Shown one piece after another: positions 25,627 through 35,160 of a stretch of 36,054 bases of DNA (within the stretch, counting starts at the first letter, position 1; every line of letters starts with the position of its first letter). The translations under genes and the position numbers were made by a program. Location: NCBI GenBank assembly GCA_021821085.1, contig JAKACV010000022.1, positions 1 to 36,054 on the forward strand, in the 5' to 3' direction. Source of the DNA: Bacillota bacterium (GTDB lineage: Bacteria > Bacillota > Bacilli > Alicyclobacillales > SLC66). The notes under the pieces were generated by a model. It was not told the origin of the DNA. It saw only the letters and a program-made list of their open reading frames with translations, and searched no databases.

Positions 25627-26552
25627 GTTTAGAACGGTTGGGTGGTTTACTTCCAAAGTCGTTTACGATTACACGGGACAAGCTAGATCCAAATACATGG
25701 CGTGAGACATTGCCAATCCTACGAGAATTAAAAGTCTCTGACAACGCCATCTTACACGCTCAACCACTCCTGTTAGATTTTATATCACAGACTAAAATAT
25801 GTAACGGGTGTATTGGTTATGAACATTGCGGTAAGATTGGCGACGCCAAAGGTATGCAGAGTCACCTTGTAGTGTACAATGAACAAATTACTATTCAAAC
25901 AGGTCATTGTTCACCTTTTCGAGATTATTTGGCTTTGTCGCGTGCGGCACGATATCAATCTTACTCGGAGCGGACATCGCACGATTTGCAACTTACTTTT
26001 TCAAATTTTCCTACGTCGCAACGGATGCGCAAGCCGAAATTATTTGATGCTGCACAAAAGTTTGCTAATCATTACAATCCTGGCGACGATATGAGCGGCA
26101 TCTATATTTTTGGGCCAGCGGGAGTTGGAAAGACGCATCTTTTGCATGCCATATTGAATCGTTTAGAGGAGCGGCGAATACCGGCAATTTTTGTTCGAGT
26201 TGATGCGGTATTTGATCGATTGCGCAGTATGATTGGCGACGGGAAGGACATTGAGCCCGCACTTGAAATGTTCTCGACTGTACCGGTACTCGCTTTAGAT
26301 GAAATAGGACAGGAACGTCCAAATGAATTTACGCTAGAAAAGTTATTTCGCATTGTGAATCAACGTTTTTCTGCTAAACTCCCGACGCTTTATACGAGTA
26401 ACTTTGCCCCTCCTAATTTGTACGATAGAATGCCCCAGAGTATGGTGAATTTTATTGATCCTCTAAAGAGTAGGGTCATTGGAGGATCGCTAGTAGGATA
26501 TCTTGATGGCGGTGACTATCGCATTGCTAACGCTGAAATTCTTGACGTGTAG
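25623..26552 (+). CDS. DnaI-like AAA+ ATPase (helicase loader family)
   Basis: This 309-residue protein has a DnaI-like layout. The N-terminal half holds a cysteine cluster (CNGC, EHCGK and GHC at about residues 59-98) that could bind zinc. The AAA+ domain follows, with Walker A GPAGVGKTH, Walker B VLALDEIG and sensor-like TLYTSNF. DnaI loads the replicative helicase in Bacillus. GGAGG precedes the ATG, which overlaps the asnB stop (ATGA). Being coupled to asnB is not the usual dnaB-dnaI setting, so this may be a paralogue rather than the main loader. Confidence 0.75.
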   Translation: MSLERLGGLLPKSFTITRDKLDPNTWRETLPILRELKVSDNAILHAQPLLLDFISQTKICNGCIGYEHCGKIGDAKGMQSHLVVYNEQITIQTGHCSPFRDYLALSRAARYQSYSERTSHDLQLTFSNFPTSQRMRKPKLFDAAQKFANHYNPGDDMSGIYIFGPAGVGKTHLLHAILNRLEERRIPAIFVRVDAVFDRLRSMIGDGKDIEPALEMFSTVPVLALDEIGQERPNEFTLEKLFRIVNQRFSAKLPTLYTSNFAPPNLYDRMPQSMVNFIDPLKSRVIGGSLVGYLDGGDYRIANAEILDV

Positions 26553-26564
26553 ACATAAAGATCG

Positions 26565-27410
26565 TTATGCTGGCGGCGTTGCCAGATAGACTAGAGCCAT
26601 TTGCTGCGGGCGAACCTCAATTTTTGGCTCTGTGCGCCAAATGAGTTCTGCACGCCGCAGTTCTTGTTCCGCTTGAATGGACCAATGACTAGTTGCTTCA
26701 TCCGTCTGATAAGTTGAATCTTTGTTCTCTGCATTTGTATCGCATGATTGGTAATAGTGATCCAATTTTGCTAACTCTTTCTCTAATCGATCGTGTGCTT
26801 CTGTCGCCCAGCTATGATCACGATCTTCCACATCATACTTTACGCATTGCAGTACGAGGGAAAAAACTTGGTCCATATCGATAGGTACTGGGAGAATTTG
26901 TGCGCGAAGTGGGCGATCATCCTGCAAGTTTCGTTTTATGAGTTGGTCCATGACATCTCCATATACTTGCAATGTCGTGAGATCAATCGCATACGACTCA
27001 AGGAAATCGATTCGACGATCAGAGACAAAAGAAATTTTAACGACAAATACAGCGTACGGTGACAGTCTTGAGCTATTTTCATATACCGCCGCAAACGTTC
27101 CACGAGATTTAGCACTAGAATAAATTCTCATCATCCGATAGGAACCATGAGTGATTTGTTCTGGTTTTACGCCTTCGGGGATTGTTTGTATTTGCATGTC
27201 TGGTCGAAATGTGAGATACAGAATTGTATTTGGCGGATTTTCGTTCATGGCCTCTACCCACATCCAGTAAAACGGACGATCTGTTAATTCTTTATCAACA
27301 TCCCGCGGGATTTCAATGCATAAGGCTCCTTCTTCTGCAGGTAAAAATGTGGCACCGACCGTGTTGAAGTAGCGTGTGCAATATTCATAGAGATTAGTTT
27401 GCATAGACAA
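26565..27410 (-). CDS. yqhG: YqhG family protein of unknown function
   Basis: This 281-residue soluble protein has no membrane segments and no known catalytic motif. The start LYEYCTRYFNTVGATF and its place beside the SNF2 helicase gene match YqhG of Bacillus, which is uncharacterised. TTG 27410 has AAGGAAG 9 nt upstream; ATG 27404 is an alternative. It is the second gene of a two-gene minus-strand unit and converges with the DnaI-like gene with only 12 nt between stops. Confidence 0.75.
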   Translation of the reverse strand: MSMQTNLYEYCTRYFNTVGATFLPAEEGALCIEIPRDVDKELTDRPFYWMWVEAMNENPPNTILYLTFRPDMQIQTIPEGVKPEQITHGSYRMMRIYSSAKSRGTFAAVYENSSRLSPYAVFVVKISFVSDRRIDFLESYAIDLTTLQVYGDVMDQLIKRNLQDDRPLRAQILPVPIDMDQVFSLVLQCVKYDVEDRDHSWATEAHDRLEKELAKLDHYYQSCDTNAENKDSTYQTDEATSHWSIQAEQELRRAELIWRTEPKIEVRPQQMALVYLATPPA

Positions 27411-27480
27411 GTTTATACACTTCCTTTTACATCGATCAGTTGGTACATGCGTTTGAAGGTAGCCATGTTTATTTCATCTA

Positions 27481-29139
27481 TTACACGCTTGCTAACTGTT
27501 CGATGTTGGAATTTTGAACACGATGAGAAAGAGCGGATAGACGTGCGCGTACTTCAGCGTTATCGGTGCTTTCCATGAAGGTGCGCATTAAGTCCTCTTC
27601 AAATGCCTTTATGCCAAGAATTACGTCTAATTTCCCAATGACCATCTCAAACATTCGGATTTTATCTTGAAGTAAATGTACAATGTGTTCTTCGATGGTA
27701 TTTTGTGTGGAAAAATTGTGAATATAGACAGGACGAGTTTGACCCAGTCGATGTACACGACCAATTCGTTGTTCAATTCGCATTGGATTCCATGGTAGAT
27801 CAAAGTTGATCACTTGATTACAAAATTGCAGATTTATACCTTCTCCGCCAGCCTCTGTTGCGATTAACACTTGTGCTTTATGCTCAAACAAATCCTTCAT
27901 CCAATCCTTTTTTCCTCGTTTATATCCACCGCGAAAAAGTACACCTTTAATTCCGGATTGTTGTAGCATGTAGAGTAGGAAATCTTGTGTGGCGCGATAC
28001 TCAGTAAAAATGATGACTTTATCATTGATTTTTTTGACAAGATCAATGACATGATTGACTTTTGTATAGTTTGGTATGGATTCAGCTAGATGGTACAGAT
28101 CGCTTAAGGCGATGTGTTCATTTTCGGAGAGCCGTTTGTCCCTTTGCATGGTTTCAAGAGTGCCAAGTACAGCATAAGAACTGCTGCAAATTTCTCGCTG
28201 CAGAGTAATCAAAGAGAGGACACTGCGCTTCGCTTCGCGTCGTTTCGAATAGGCATCTTTGATAAAATTTGTAACTGTGTCATAAAGGACCTGTTCTTCT
28301 TTAGATAGTGTGATTGGCACCACCTCTACAAGTCGCTCTGTAAATTCAACCCCACCGCCTTCCCTCCTGTTTCTGACCATCACTTCACCCACTGCACTTC
28401 GCAGTGCATGTGGATTTTTAGGCAGTCGTTTTGAATCTACGTGTGTAGCATTGAAGGTGGTTGAGTTTCCTAGTTGTCCTGGTCGCAGAAGATTAATTAG
28501 ATTGAAAAGTTCACGCATGTCGTTTTGCACAGGCGTGGCTGTCACCAATAACAGATATTTTTTTCGTAATTGATTGATCAACTGCCAATTTCTAGTTTTT
28601 TTATTTTTTAGCTTGTGAGCTTCGTCAACGATGACGATATCGTAATCCTGTGAAAGAACTGCACTACGATGTGGATCTCTTTTGGTGGTATCAATGGATG
28701 CAACAAGAATGTCGTAAGTCGTCCATGACCACTCGTTTCGTTGTGCAAAGGCAGAGATTGAAAATTTCTCATTGAGTTCACGTGTCCACTGTATTACGAG
28801 GGAGGCTGGAACGAGAATTAATGCCTTTTTCACGAGCCCACGCATCATGTATTCTTTTAAAATAAGTCCAACTTCAATCGTTTTTCCTAGCCCTACTTCA
28901 TCCGCCAGCAAGGCTCGTCCATGTAATTCGTTGACTACACGTTTGGCTGTCGCGATTTGATGGGGGAATGGGACGAGGTTTGGAAGGGCATCGAGACAGA
29001 TAAAGTCTTCAAATGATGAGGAAAGAGATTGTTTCTCCGCTTCATATGCCAATTGAAATAACGACCATTTACCAGCGGGCATGTCTCCGCGTTCAGTCAA
29101 TTGTTTGCGGAGATCCAGTTGTTCATGATACTGATACAC
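27481..29139 (-). CDS. yqhH: SNF2-family DEAD/H helicase (YqhH/RapA-like)
   Basis: This SF2 ATPase of 552 residues has motif I DEVGLGKTIE, motif II DEAH, motif III TATPVQND, and in the C-terminal half EAGGEGINLQ and QRIGRVHRLGQ. It lacks the extra flanking domains of long RapA proteins. It probably remodels nucleic acid-protein complexes, but no substrate is known. The GTG start follows GAGAGGAGC. It is divergent from the glycine-cleavage operon, as in B. subtilis. Confidence 0.88.
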   Translation of the reverse strand: MYQYHEQLDLRKQLTERGDMPAGKWSLFQLAYEAEKQSLSSSFEDFICLDALPNLVPFPHQIATAKRVVNELHGRALLADEVGLGKTIEVGLILKEYMMRGLVKKALILVPASLVIQWTRELNEKFSISAFAQRNEWSWTTYDILVASIDTTKRDPHRSAVLSQDYDIVIVDEAHKLKNKKTRNWQLINQLRKKYLLLVTATPVQNDMRELFNLINLLRPGQLGNSTTFNATHVDSKRLPKNPHALRSAVGEVMVRNRREGGGVEFTERLVEVVPITLSKEEQVLYDTVTNFIKDAYSKRREAKRSVLSLITLQREICSSSYAVLGTLETMQRDKRLSENEHIALSDLYHLAESIPNYTKVNHVIDLVKKINDKVIIFTEYRATQDFLLYMLQQSGIKGVLFRGGYKRGKKDWMKDLFEHKAQVLIATEAGGEGINLQFCNQVINFDLPWNPMRIEQRIGRVHRLGQTRPVYIHNFSTQNTIEEHIVHLLQDKIRMFEMVIGKLDVILGIKAFEEDLMRTFMESTDNAEVRARLSALSHRVQNSNIEQLASV

Positions 29140-29238
29140 TCTATTCGCTCCTCTCAGGTAATGTTATGTTGTCTAGCTAGTATGTCCAAATCTCTCTGAA
29201 ACAAGCACGGATGCAGTGATTTCAAGCTGGTAAAAACG

Positions 29239-29268
29239 TTGATTTATCTGTATACTAAAAGTGATAAT
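29239..29268 (+). promoter_or_regulatory. Promoter of the glycine-cleavage operon
   Basis: TTGATT (29239-29244) and GATAAT (29263-29268) are 18 nt apart. The expected transcript starts near 29275, just before the riboswitch. Confidence 0.6.
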
Positions 29269-29283
29269 TGAATAGGCGAATGA

Positions 29284-29487
29284 CCATCGTAGGAGAGTGC
29301 TGGATTGACGATCCACCGCCGAAGGAGCAAACAAGTAAAGCGCGGTCTTATCTTGTGAATCTCTCAGGTAGAAGTACTGCGATGGGACGCAACTCTGGAG
29401 AGTGCCACAGGCCACCCACGGGGAAATGCTGATAAACGATTCGATTTTATCGATATATCACACGAACTCTCAGGTAAATGGACAGAG
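29284..29487 (+). ncRNA. Tandem glycine riboswitch
   Basis: Two aptamers are visible. The first is closed by CCATCG (29284-29289) with CGATGG (29380-29385) and contains GGAGAGTGCTGG, GCCGAAGGAGCAAAC and CTCTCAGGTA. The second is closed by CTCTG (29393-29397) with CAGAG (29483-29487) and repeats GGAGAGTGCC and CTCTCAGGTA. These are hallmarks of the gcvT element, which turns on glycine cleavage when glycine is high. It sits immediately upstream of gcvT. Confidence 0.95.
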
Positions 29488-29489
29488 AA

Positions 29490-29521
29490 GATACCAGCGT
29501 TAGTTTGGTGTCTTTTTTTTG
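29490..29521 (+). terminator. Expression-platform terminator of the glycine riboswitch
   Basis: GATACCA (29490-29496) pairs with TGGTGTC (29506-29512) around a 9-nt loop, followed by a run of eight or nine T residues. It lies just 3' of the second aptamer's closing stem, consistent with an on-switch in which glycine binding prevents termination. Confidence 0.85.
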
Positions 29522-29548
29522 TTGGAGAGTTAACGAAGGAGGGTAAAA

Positions 29549-30640
29549 ATGGTGCTTAAGCGTACTCCGTTATATGAACTGTATTCAAAATTCGGCGCAA
29601 AGACTATTGATTTTGGCGGTTGGGACATGCCTGTCCAATTTAACGGGATTATGGCAGAGCATGAGGCTGTACGTACAAATGTGGGTTTGTTTGACGTTTC
29701 ACATATGGGTGAATTTGAAGTCTCCGGGCCGCATGCACTCGAATTTTTGCAGAACATTATCACCAATGATGCAAGCAAATTGCAGTTATTTCAAGCACTT
29801 TACAGCCCTGTTTGCTATGATGACGGAGGTACTGTAGACGATGTATTGATCTACCGCTTGGCACAAGATAACTATTTGGTTGTGGTCAATGCTGGAAATA
29901 TTGAAAAAGATGAAGAATGGTTCATGTCACATAATCATGGCGCGACCATTATAAATCGTTCCGCACAAATGGCGCAATTGGCGTTGCAAGGCCCAAAGGC
30001 TGTGAAAGTATTGAAAAAAGTAACAAATGAAGCCGTGGAGGATATTTCGTACTATCACAGCCAACCTAATATGGTTGTTGCTGGCGTATCCTGTATCGTC
30101 TCGCGAACCGGCTACACAGGGGAAGACGGATATGAACTTTATCTCGATGCAAGCGATGCACAATCGCTATTTTTGGCACTTATGAAGGCGGGAGATACTG
30201 AGGGAATTTTAGCTTGTGGTTTAGGTGCCCGTGATACATTGCGATTAGAAGCTCGCTTACCGCTTTATGGTCATGAGCTTAGTGCAGACATTAGTCCACT
30301 TGAAGCCGGACTTGGGTCATTTGTAAAATTGAAAAAAAATGAATTTCATGGCCGGTCAGCATTAGTTCAACAAAAGGATAATGGAATTGTGCGCAAAGCG
30401 GTTGGTTTTGAATTGTTAGATCGTGGAATTGCGCGTGCATCTCAACGCGTGTTTGTAGGCGATCGGGAAATTGGGATTGTGACGAGTGGCACAATGAGTC
30501 CCACTTTGCATAAGAGTATTGGACTTGCGCTAATCGATGCCAAGTTTTCGCCAATTGACACAGAAGTTATGATTGACATCCGTGGTAAATTGACTCGTGC
30601 AAAGTTTGTAAAAACGCCATTTTACCGTAGAGAAAAGTAA
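29549..30640 (+). CDS. gcvT: Glycine cleavage T protein (aminomethyltransferase)
   Basis: The 363-residue T protein transfers the methylene group from aminomethyl-lipoyl H protein to tetrahydrofolate. Family sequence is clear: FGGWDMPVQF, FDVSHMGEF, GYTGEDGYELY and LGARDTLRLEA. AAGGAGGG precedes the ATG. It is the first gene under the glycine riboswitch. No gcvH is in the window. Confidence 0.97.
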   Translation: MVLKRTPLYELYSKFGAKTIDFGGWDMPVQFNGIMAEHEAVRTNVGLFDVSHMGEFEVSGPHALEFLQNIITNDASKLQLFQALYSPVCYDDGGTVDDVLIYRLAQDNYLVVVNAGNIEKDEEWFMSHNHGATIINRSAQMAQLALQGPKAVKVLKKVTNEAVEDISYYHSQPNMVVAGVSCIVSRTGYTGEDGYELYLDASDAQSLFLALMKAGDTEGILACGLGARDTLRLEARLPLYGHELSADISPLEAGLGSFVKLKKNEFHGRSALVQQKDNGIVRKAVGFELLDRGIARASQRVFVGDREIGIVTSGTMSPTLHKSIGLALIDAKFSPIDTEVMIDIRGKLTRAKFVKTPFYRREK

Positions 30641-30694
30641 GATGCTCATGGCTTTGTTTACGTAAAGTTAGTGATGACATGTGGAGGCGAGTGT

Positions 30695-32038
30695 GTGAAT
30701 TCGTTTAGTTATATTCCAAATACACGTGAAGATCGCGAATATATGCTGCGAGAACTTGGAATGGTTCATGTAGATGAACTTTTTTCTGATATTCCCGAAG
30801 AGGTAATGTTGAAACGAGAACTGAGGCTTCCCCCGGCTGCGAGTGAATGGGAACTTATGAGTGAATTGCGTGGACTTGCAACTAAGAATGTGGAACTAGA
30901 GAATGCAATCTCGTTTATTGGAGCTGGAGCTTATCGTCATTATATTCCAAGTATAGTAGATGCGGTGATAGGAAGGTCTGAATTTTATACTTCATACACG
31001 CCATATCAGCCAGAGATTAGTCAGGGTATGTTACAAGCGATTTTTGAGTATCAGTCGTTAATTGTAACGCTGATGGGACTTGATGTCTCGAATGCATCAC
31101 TCTACGATGGGCCAACGGCACTTGGCGAAGCGGGTGTCATGGCATGTGCTCACACGCGTCGAGACACGATCCTCATTGCGCGTACTGTTCATCCTGAATA
31201 TCGGCAAGTGTTTCAAACTTATGTGTCTGGGCAACACATTGTCGCGAAAGAACTTGGAATGACGAATGGCCTTCTGGATATTTCAACGCTTGAGGCCTTG
31301 CTGTCTGATGAAGTTGCTGCAGTCATTATTCAATATCCGAATTTTCTGGGGGGAATTGAAGACGTCCGTGCTATTGCAGATCTTGCACATGCGCATGGAG
31401 CGCTACTTATTGTGAGTGTGAATCCGATTTCTTTAGGTATGCTTGAGGCGCCTGGCAAATTAGGTGCTGACATCGCTATTGCAGAAGGCCAGTCACTAGG
31501 AAATTCGCTTTCCTTTGGCGGCCCATATTTGGGGGTGATGGCCGCGACGACGGCACTTACGCGCAGACTGCCAGGGAGAATTGTCGGGCAAACAAAAGAC
31601 CACGATGGCAGACGCGGTTTTGTTTTAACCTTACAGGCTCGTGAACAGCATATTCGGCGTGAGAAGGCATCTTCGAACATTTGTTCGAATCAGGCACTAA
31701 ACGCACTCGCCGCCTCTGTGTATCTTTCCTATATGGGGCCCAAGGGATTAAGAGAAGTCGCTTATCAGTCTTTTGCAAAGGCTCATTTTGCACAAAAACA
31801 GTTTGTCGCTGCAGGGGCGTCGTCACCTTTTACCGGACCGTATTTTCATGAATTTGTGATCTCCTTGCCAAATGGTAAGAGAATATGGGAAAAACTTGCA
31901 AAAGAACACATTTTTCTTGGTCATTCTCTCGGCGACGCGTATTCGGAATTGCAGGATCACTATGTTGTAGCCACTACTGAAGTGATGACACGTGATCAAA
32001 TCGAACACGTAGCCAAACGCTTGGAGGCGATTCTATGA
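30695..32038 (+). CDS. gcvPA: Glycine dehydrogenase (decarboxylating) subunit 1
   Basis: The 447-residue N-terminal half of the two-subunit P protein starts [15 protein letters not shown]. It is a PLP-fold type I subunit without the PLP lysine, which is in the partner. GTG 30695 has GGAGG 7 nt upstream; the frame is open from 30671. The gene ends overlapping gcvPB by 4 nt. Confidence 0.96.
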   Translation: MNSFSYIPNTREDREYMLRELGMVHVDELFSDIPEEVMLKRELRLPPAASEWELMSELRGLATKNVELENAISFIGAGAYRHYIPSIVDAVIGRSEFYTSYTPYQPEISQGMLQAIFEYQSLIVTLMGLDVSNASLYDGPTALGEAGVMACAHTRRDTILIARTVHPEYRQVFQTYVSGQHIVAKELGMTNGLLDISTLEALLSDEVAAVIIQYPNFLGGIEDVRAIADLAHAHGALLIVSVNPISLGMLEAPGKLGADIAIAEGQSLGNSLSFGGPYLGVMAATTALTRRLPGRIVGQTKDHDGRRGFVLTLQAREQHIRREKASSNICSNQALNALAASVYLSYMGPKGLREVAYQSFAKAHFAQKQFVAAGASSPFTGPYFHEFVISLPNGKRIWEKLAKEHIFLGHSLGDAYSELQDHYVVATTEVMTRDQIEHVAKRLEAIL

Positions 32039-33504
32039 GTCGGCAAACTGCAGATTATCCACTGATTTTTGAACTGAGTAAAACGGGACGAGTTGCATAT
32101 AGTTTACCTGCATTAGATGTACCAGAGATTGAACCTGAAAATGAATTCCCAGCATCCTATCTTCGCGAAGAAGCCGCATGGCTTCCTGAATTGTCTGAGG
32201 TCGACTTGATTCGGCATTACACGAGATTGTCTACGCGTAATCATGGCGTTGATTCGGGTTTTTATCCACTCGGATCTTGTACCATGAAGTATAATCCAAA
32301 GCGTAACGAAATGGCGGCGGGTTTAACCGGTTTTACAGACATTCACCCATACCAGCCAGAGGAGACCGTGCAAGGCGCACTTGAAGTACTATATCGGTTG
32401 CAAAACTACCTTTGTGAAATTACTGGAATGAATGCAGTGAGCTTGCAACCGGCAGCTGGTGCTGCGGGAGAATGGACCGGTCTAATGATGATTCGAGCTT
32501 ATCATGAGCAACGGGGGGAGAAACGTACGAGAGTGATCATTCCCGACTCCGCCCATGGAACGAATCCAGCGAGTGCAGTAGCAGCTGGGTTTACTGCAGT
32601 TACGGTGCGCTCGAATGAACATGGCGGTGTGGATTTAGATGCATTACGTGCAATAGTCGGTTCTGACACCGCAGCGCTGATGTTGACAAATCCGAGTACG
32701 CTTGGATTATTCGAGGGGCAAATTGTGGAAATTTCCAAAATTATTCATGAAGCTGGCGGTTTATTGTACTATGATGGGGCGAATGCCAATGCAATTCTAG
32801 GGTATGCACGACCTGGAGATATGGGCTTTGATGTGGTGCATTTAAATTTGCATAAAACTTTCTCAACACCACATGGCGGTGGTGGACCTGGTGCGGGACC
32901 AGTTGGAGTTAAGGAGGCCATGATTCCGTTCTTGCCAAAACCAATGATTGCCCAACATGACAACGGCACTTTATTCTTAGATTATGATCGACCTCATAGT
33001 ATCGGGAAAGTGAAGGGCTTTTATGGAAATTTCGGCATCCTGCTACGTGCTTATGCGTATATTCGTACGATGGGGCCAGAGGGGCTAAAACGTGTGGCGC
33101 AGGATGCTGTGTTAAATGCGAATTATTTACTGCATCGTTTGGCCCCCTACTATCATGTGCCTTTTCAGAAAATGTGCAAACATGAATTTGTTCTATCCGG
33201 CAAACCATTCAAAACATCTGGAATCAAAACGCTCGATATTGCAAAGCGAATTCTTGATTTTGGATATCATCCCCCAACGATTTATTTTCCGTTAAACGTT
33301 GAAGAGGCGATGATGATTGAACCTACCGAATCGGAAAGTAGAGAGACGCTCGACGCGTTTGCAGAGGTAATGATTCAAATTGCACGCGAGGCGTTAGAAG
33401 ATCCTGAGGTTGTGAAAAATGCTCCCCATACAACTGTTATTAATCGTTTAGATGAGACGATGGCTGCACGCAATCCAATTCTATGTTACCGACCGACAAA
33501 ATAG
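32035..33504 (+). CDS. gcvPB: Glycine dehydrogenase (decarboxylating) subunit 2
   Basis: The 489-residue C-terminal half carries the PLP-binding lysine in [17 protein letters not shown] (Lys 274) and the [10 protein letters not shown] and SAHGTNPAS motifs. With subunit 1 it decarboxylates glycine and loads the lipoyl arm of the H protein. Its ATG overlaps the gcvPA stop, so equal translation is likely. Confidence 0.97.
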   Translation: MSRQTADYPLIFELSKTGRVAYSLPALDVPEIEPENEFPASYLREEAAWLPELSEVDLIRHYTRLSTRNHGVDSGFYPLGSCTMKYNPKRNEMAAGLTGFTDIHPYQPEETVQGALEVLYRLQNYLCEITGMNAVSLQPAAGAAGEWTGLMMIRAYHEQRGEKRTRVIIPDSAHGTNPASAVAAGFTAVTVRSNEHGGVDLDALRAIVGSDTAALMLTNPSTLGLFEGQIVEISKIIHEAGGLLYYDGANANAILGYARPGDMGFDVVHLNLHKTFSTPHGGGGPGAGPVGVKEAMIPFLPKPMIAQHDNGTLFLDYDRPHSIGKVKGFYGNFGILLRAYAYIRTMGPEGLKRVAQDAVLNANYLLHRLAPYYHVPFQKMCKHEFVLSGKPFKTSGIKTLDIAKRILDFGYHPPTIYFPLNVEEAMMIEPTESESRETLDAFAEVMIQIAREALEDPEVVKNAPHTTVINRLDETMAARNPILCYRPTK

Positions 33505-33538
33505 TTTGTGGATTTTGTTCCGAAGGAGTGCTTTGTTT

Positions 33539-34000
33539 ATGAAAAAGATCCTTGTTCTACATGGTCCGAACTTAAATTTATTAGGACAGCGCGAGCCGGG
33601 AATATATGGGAATACAACTCTTTCTGATATCACTTTGCGACTAGAGGCAAAAGCGGTTGAACTGTCTTTTAGCGTTCAGACCTTTCAGTCAAATAGTGAG
33701 GGTGATTTAATTGATGCGCTCCATAAGGGGCTGAATGAAGGGATTGCAGGATGCATTTTTAATCCTGGAGCATATACACACTACAGCATCGCCTTGCGCG
33801 ATGCTGTAGCTGGTGTTTCCTTTCCCGTGATTGAAGTTCATTTGTCTAATATTTATGCCAGGGAGTCATTTCGCTCGCATTCAGTGATTGCACCTGTCGC
33901 AAAAGGGCAGATATCAGGGTTCGGGGCTATTGGGTATGAACTTGCGCTAGTTGCACTGAAGGAACATCTTAATAGCCTCTCGGCATTTGGACGTCCTTGA
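33539..34000 (+). CDS. aroQ: Type II 3-dehydroquinate dehydratase
   Basis: The 153-residue enzyme converts 3-dehydroquinate to 3-dehydroshikimate. Motifs are LHGPNLNLLGQREPGIYG (with the catalytic Tyr), SNSEGDLID, NPGAYTHYS and EVHLSNIYARE. GAAGGAGTG precedes the ATG at 33539. It follows gcvPB after 34 nt with no terminator, so it may also respond to the glycine riboswitch. Confidence 0.96.
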   Translation: MKKILVLHGPNLNLLGQREPGIYGNTTLSDITLRLEAKAVELSFSVQTFQSNSEGDLIDALHKGLNEGIAGCIFNPGAYTHYSIALRDAVAGVSFPVIEVHLSNIYARESFRSHSVIAPVAKGQISGFGAIGYELALVALKEHLNSLSAFGRP

Positions 34001-34033
34001 ATAGATAAAAGCCGTAATTATTCAAGATTTTTA
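33996..34033 (+). terminator. Probable terminator after aroQ
   Basis: CTTGAATA (33996-34003) and TATTCAAG (34019-34026) are exact reverse complements, followed by ATTTTTA. The stem starts inside the aroQ stop region. It is AT-rich, so termination strength is uncertain. Confidence 0.5.
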
Positions 34034-34157
34034 CTGGAAATGCAACGTAGCGTGGATGAATCGCTGACTGCCGTAGCGTAGTAGGCATGACAAAGAAACG
34101 ACGACAAAGATGATTTTGAAAAATCGTCGCTTGTGCAGTGTGTATCTCCGTGTGGCT

Positions 34158-34433
34158 TTACGCCGCCAAGAGCGTTGATTTTAAGTCGATGTCAATCTCT
34201 TGGTACCAGGCATCCAAGTGCTGGCACATCATGATCCCGAAGATCCTGATCAGCCACATCTTCGTGCTGCGGTGTCTGGCGGCTTCAAACTTGTAGTCGA
34301 TCTTCTCCCGCTTATTTGAACGCTCGACTGTTGTTCTCCGTTTGTAGACATCGTTCCATTCGTCGCTGTGGCGGGCGACGGGCGGGAATAAGCGAGGATT
34401 GTCCTTGGTATATTGTTTTCTCTGCATAAACAA
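34158..34433 (-). pseudogene. C-terminal fragment of a DDE transposase
   Basis: The 91-residue frame matches the C-terminal end of DDE-type transposases by its pattern: YKRRTTVERSNKREK (the region of the catalytic Glu), then RHRSTKMWLIR and a MCQHLDAWY end. The N-terminal two-thirds, including the catalytic Asp residues, is absent. A strong GGAGGGG lies 8 nt before an ATG at 34427, so the fragment could still be translated. No intact insertion sequence surrounds it. Confidence 0.65.
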
Positions 34434-34854
34434 ATCCCCTCCACTAATAATTTAAGATTAATGGACAAGGGATAAAGACTCAAATCCAATTTTGGGGCTT
34501 AAGTGTAGAGACAACAATTTAACGGTTTTATACGCTAAGTATTAGCGGACATAACAAGCTGATTTCAGGCCATTTAATGACCGCTAATGAGCTTTAGTGG
34601 ACATTCAACACACTGAAATAATGACATTTTATTGCTTAGAATAAAGAAATCCAACAATCACCTTCCAAAACCTGTCTTAGCGTATGTTTTCGTTAAAATG
34701 TTGGCGGTACCCCTATATGGTGTCGTGGGACGTGTACCAAGACGGCATTCCAAGCGCTGAATTTCGGATGAGTGTAGGCGGTCGCTTCATGGATTTGCCT
34801 GAGACGGTTTGTTTTCGATGGGATGTTCATGCAATTGTTTGGGGGGTATCAACA
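34434..34854. other. Stretch without a clear gene, with site-like repeats
   Basis: Three TTAGYGGACAT-type sites occur: TTAGCGGACAT at 34542-34552 (+), ATGACCGCTAA at 34577-34587 (inverted, one mismatch) and TTAGTGGACAT at 34594-34604 (+). ATACGCTAAG at about 34530 and CTTAGCGTAT at about 34676 form an outer inverted pair. From 34684 a frame is open into the ThiF-like gene and encodes WRYPYMVSWDVYQDG-like sequence I do not recognise; it could be a gene remnant. Confidence 0.55.
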
Positions 34855-34961
34855 ATGGTAACTCCTATCCGTGTCTTAGATCCTGAGAAAACGATCCTCC
34901 TCATCGTAGGCGTTAGTGGAACCAGCGGGTATGTGTTGCAACAAGTGGCACGTCTACTTTA

Positions 34962-35015
34962 CGCACTCAAGGAGCAAGGACAGAAGATTCCTTCTGTCCT
35001 TGCTCCTTGAGTGCG
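34962..35015. repeat. Perfect 25-bp inverted repeat with a 4-nt loop
   Basis: 34962-34986 and 34991-35015 are exact reverse complements; the loop is ATTC. The left arm begins CGCACTCAAGG. No T tract follows, and the repeat lies within the ThiF-like coding sequence at the frameshift. Confidence 0.95.
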
Positions 35016-35050
35016 ATATCGTGGATCAAAAAAACCTGCTGCGCCAATAT

Positions 35051-35076
35051 TTCTTGCCACAGGATCTAGGCAAGAA
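35051..35076. repeat. Perfect 8-bp inverted repeat inside the ThiF-like gene
   Basis: TTCTTGCC (35051-35058) and GGCAAGAA (35069-35076) are exact reverse complements, with a 10-nt loop. Confidence 0.75.
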
Positions 35077-35127
35077 AAAAGCAGAAGTGCTTGCACAACG
35101 CTATGCACTCACTTATGGCATCGACAT

Positions 35128-35160
35128 CGTTGCCTATCCAGAGTACCTGGATAGGCAACG
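35128..35160. repeat. Perfect 14-bp inverted repeat inside the ThiF-like gene
   Basis: CGTTGCCTATCCAG (35128-35141) and CTGGATAGGCAACG (35147-35160) are exact reverse complements, with the 5-nt loop AGTAC. The reading frame stays open through it. Confidence 0.95.

Noticed and set aside
34096-34130. Terminator near 34115
   Set aside because: A 9-bp AT-rich inverted repeat (GATGATTTT/AAAATCGTC) is present, but no T tract follows.
34962-35015. Rho-independent terminator
   Set aside because: No T tract follows either arm, and it lies in coding sequence.
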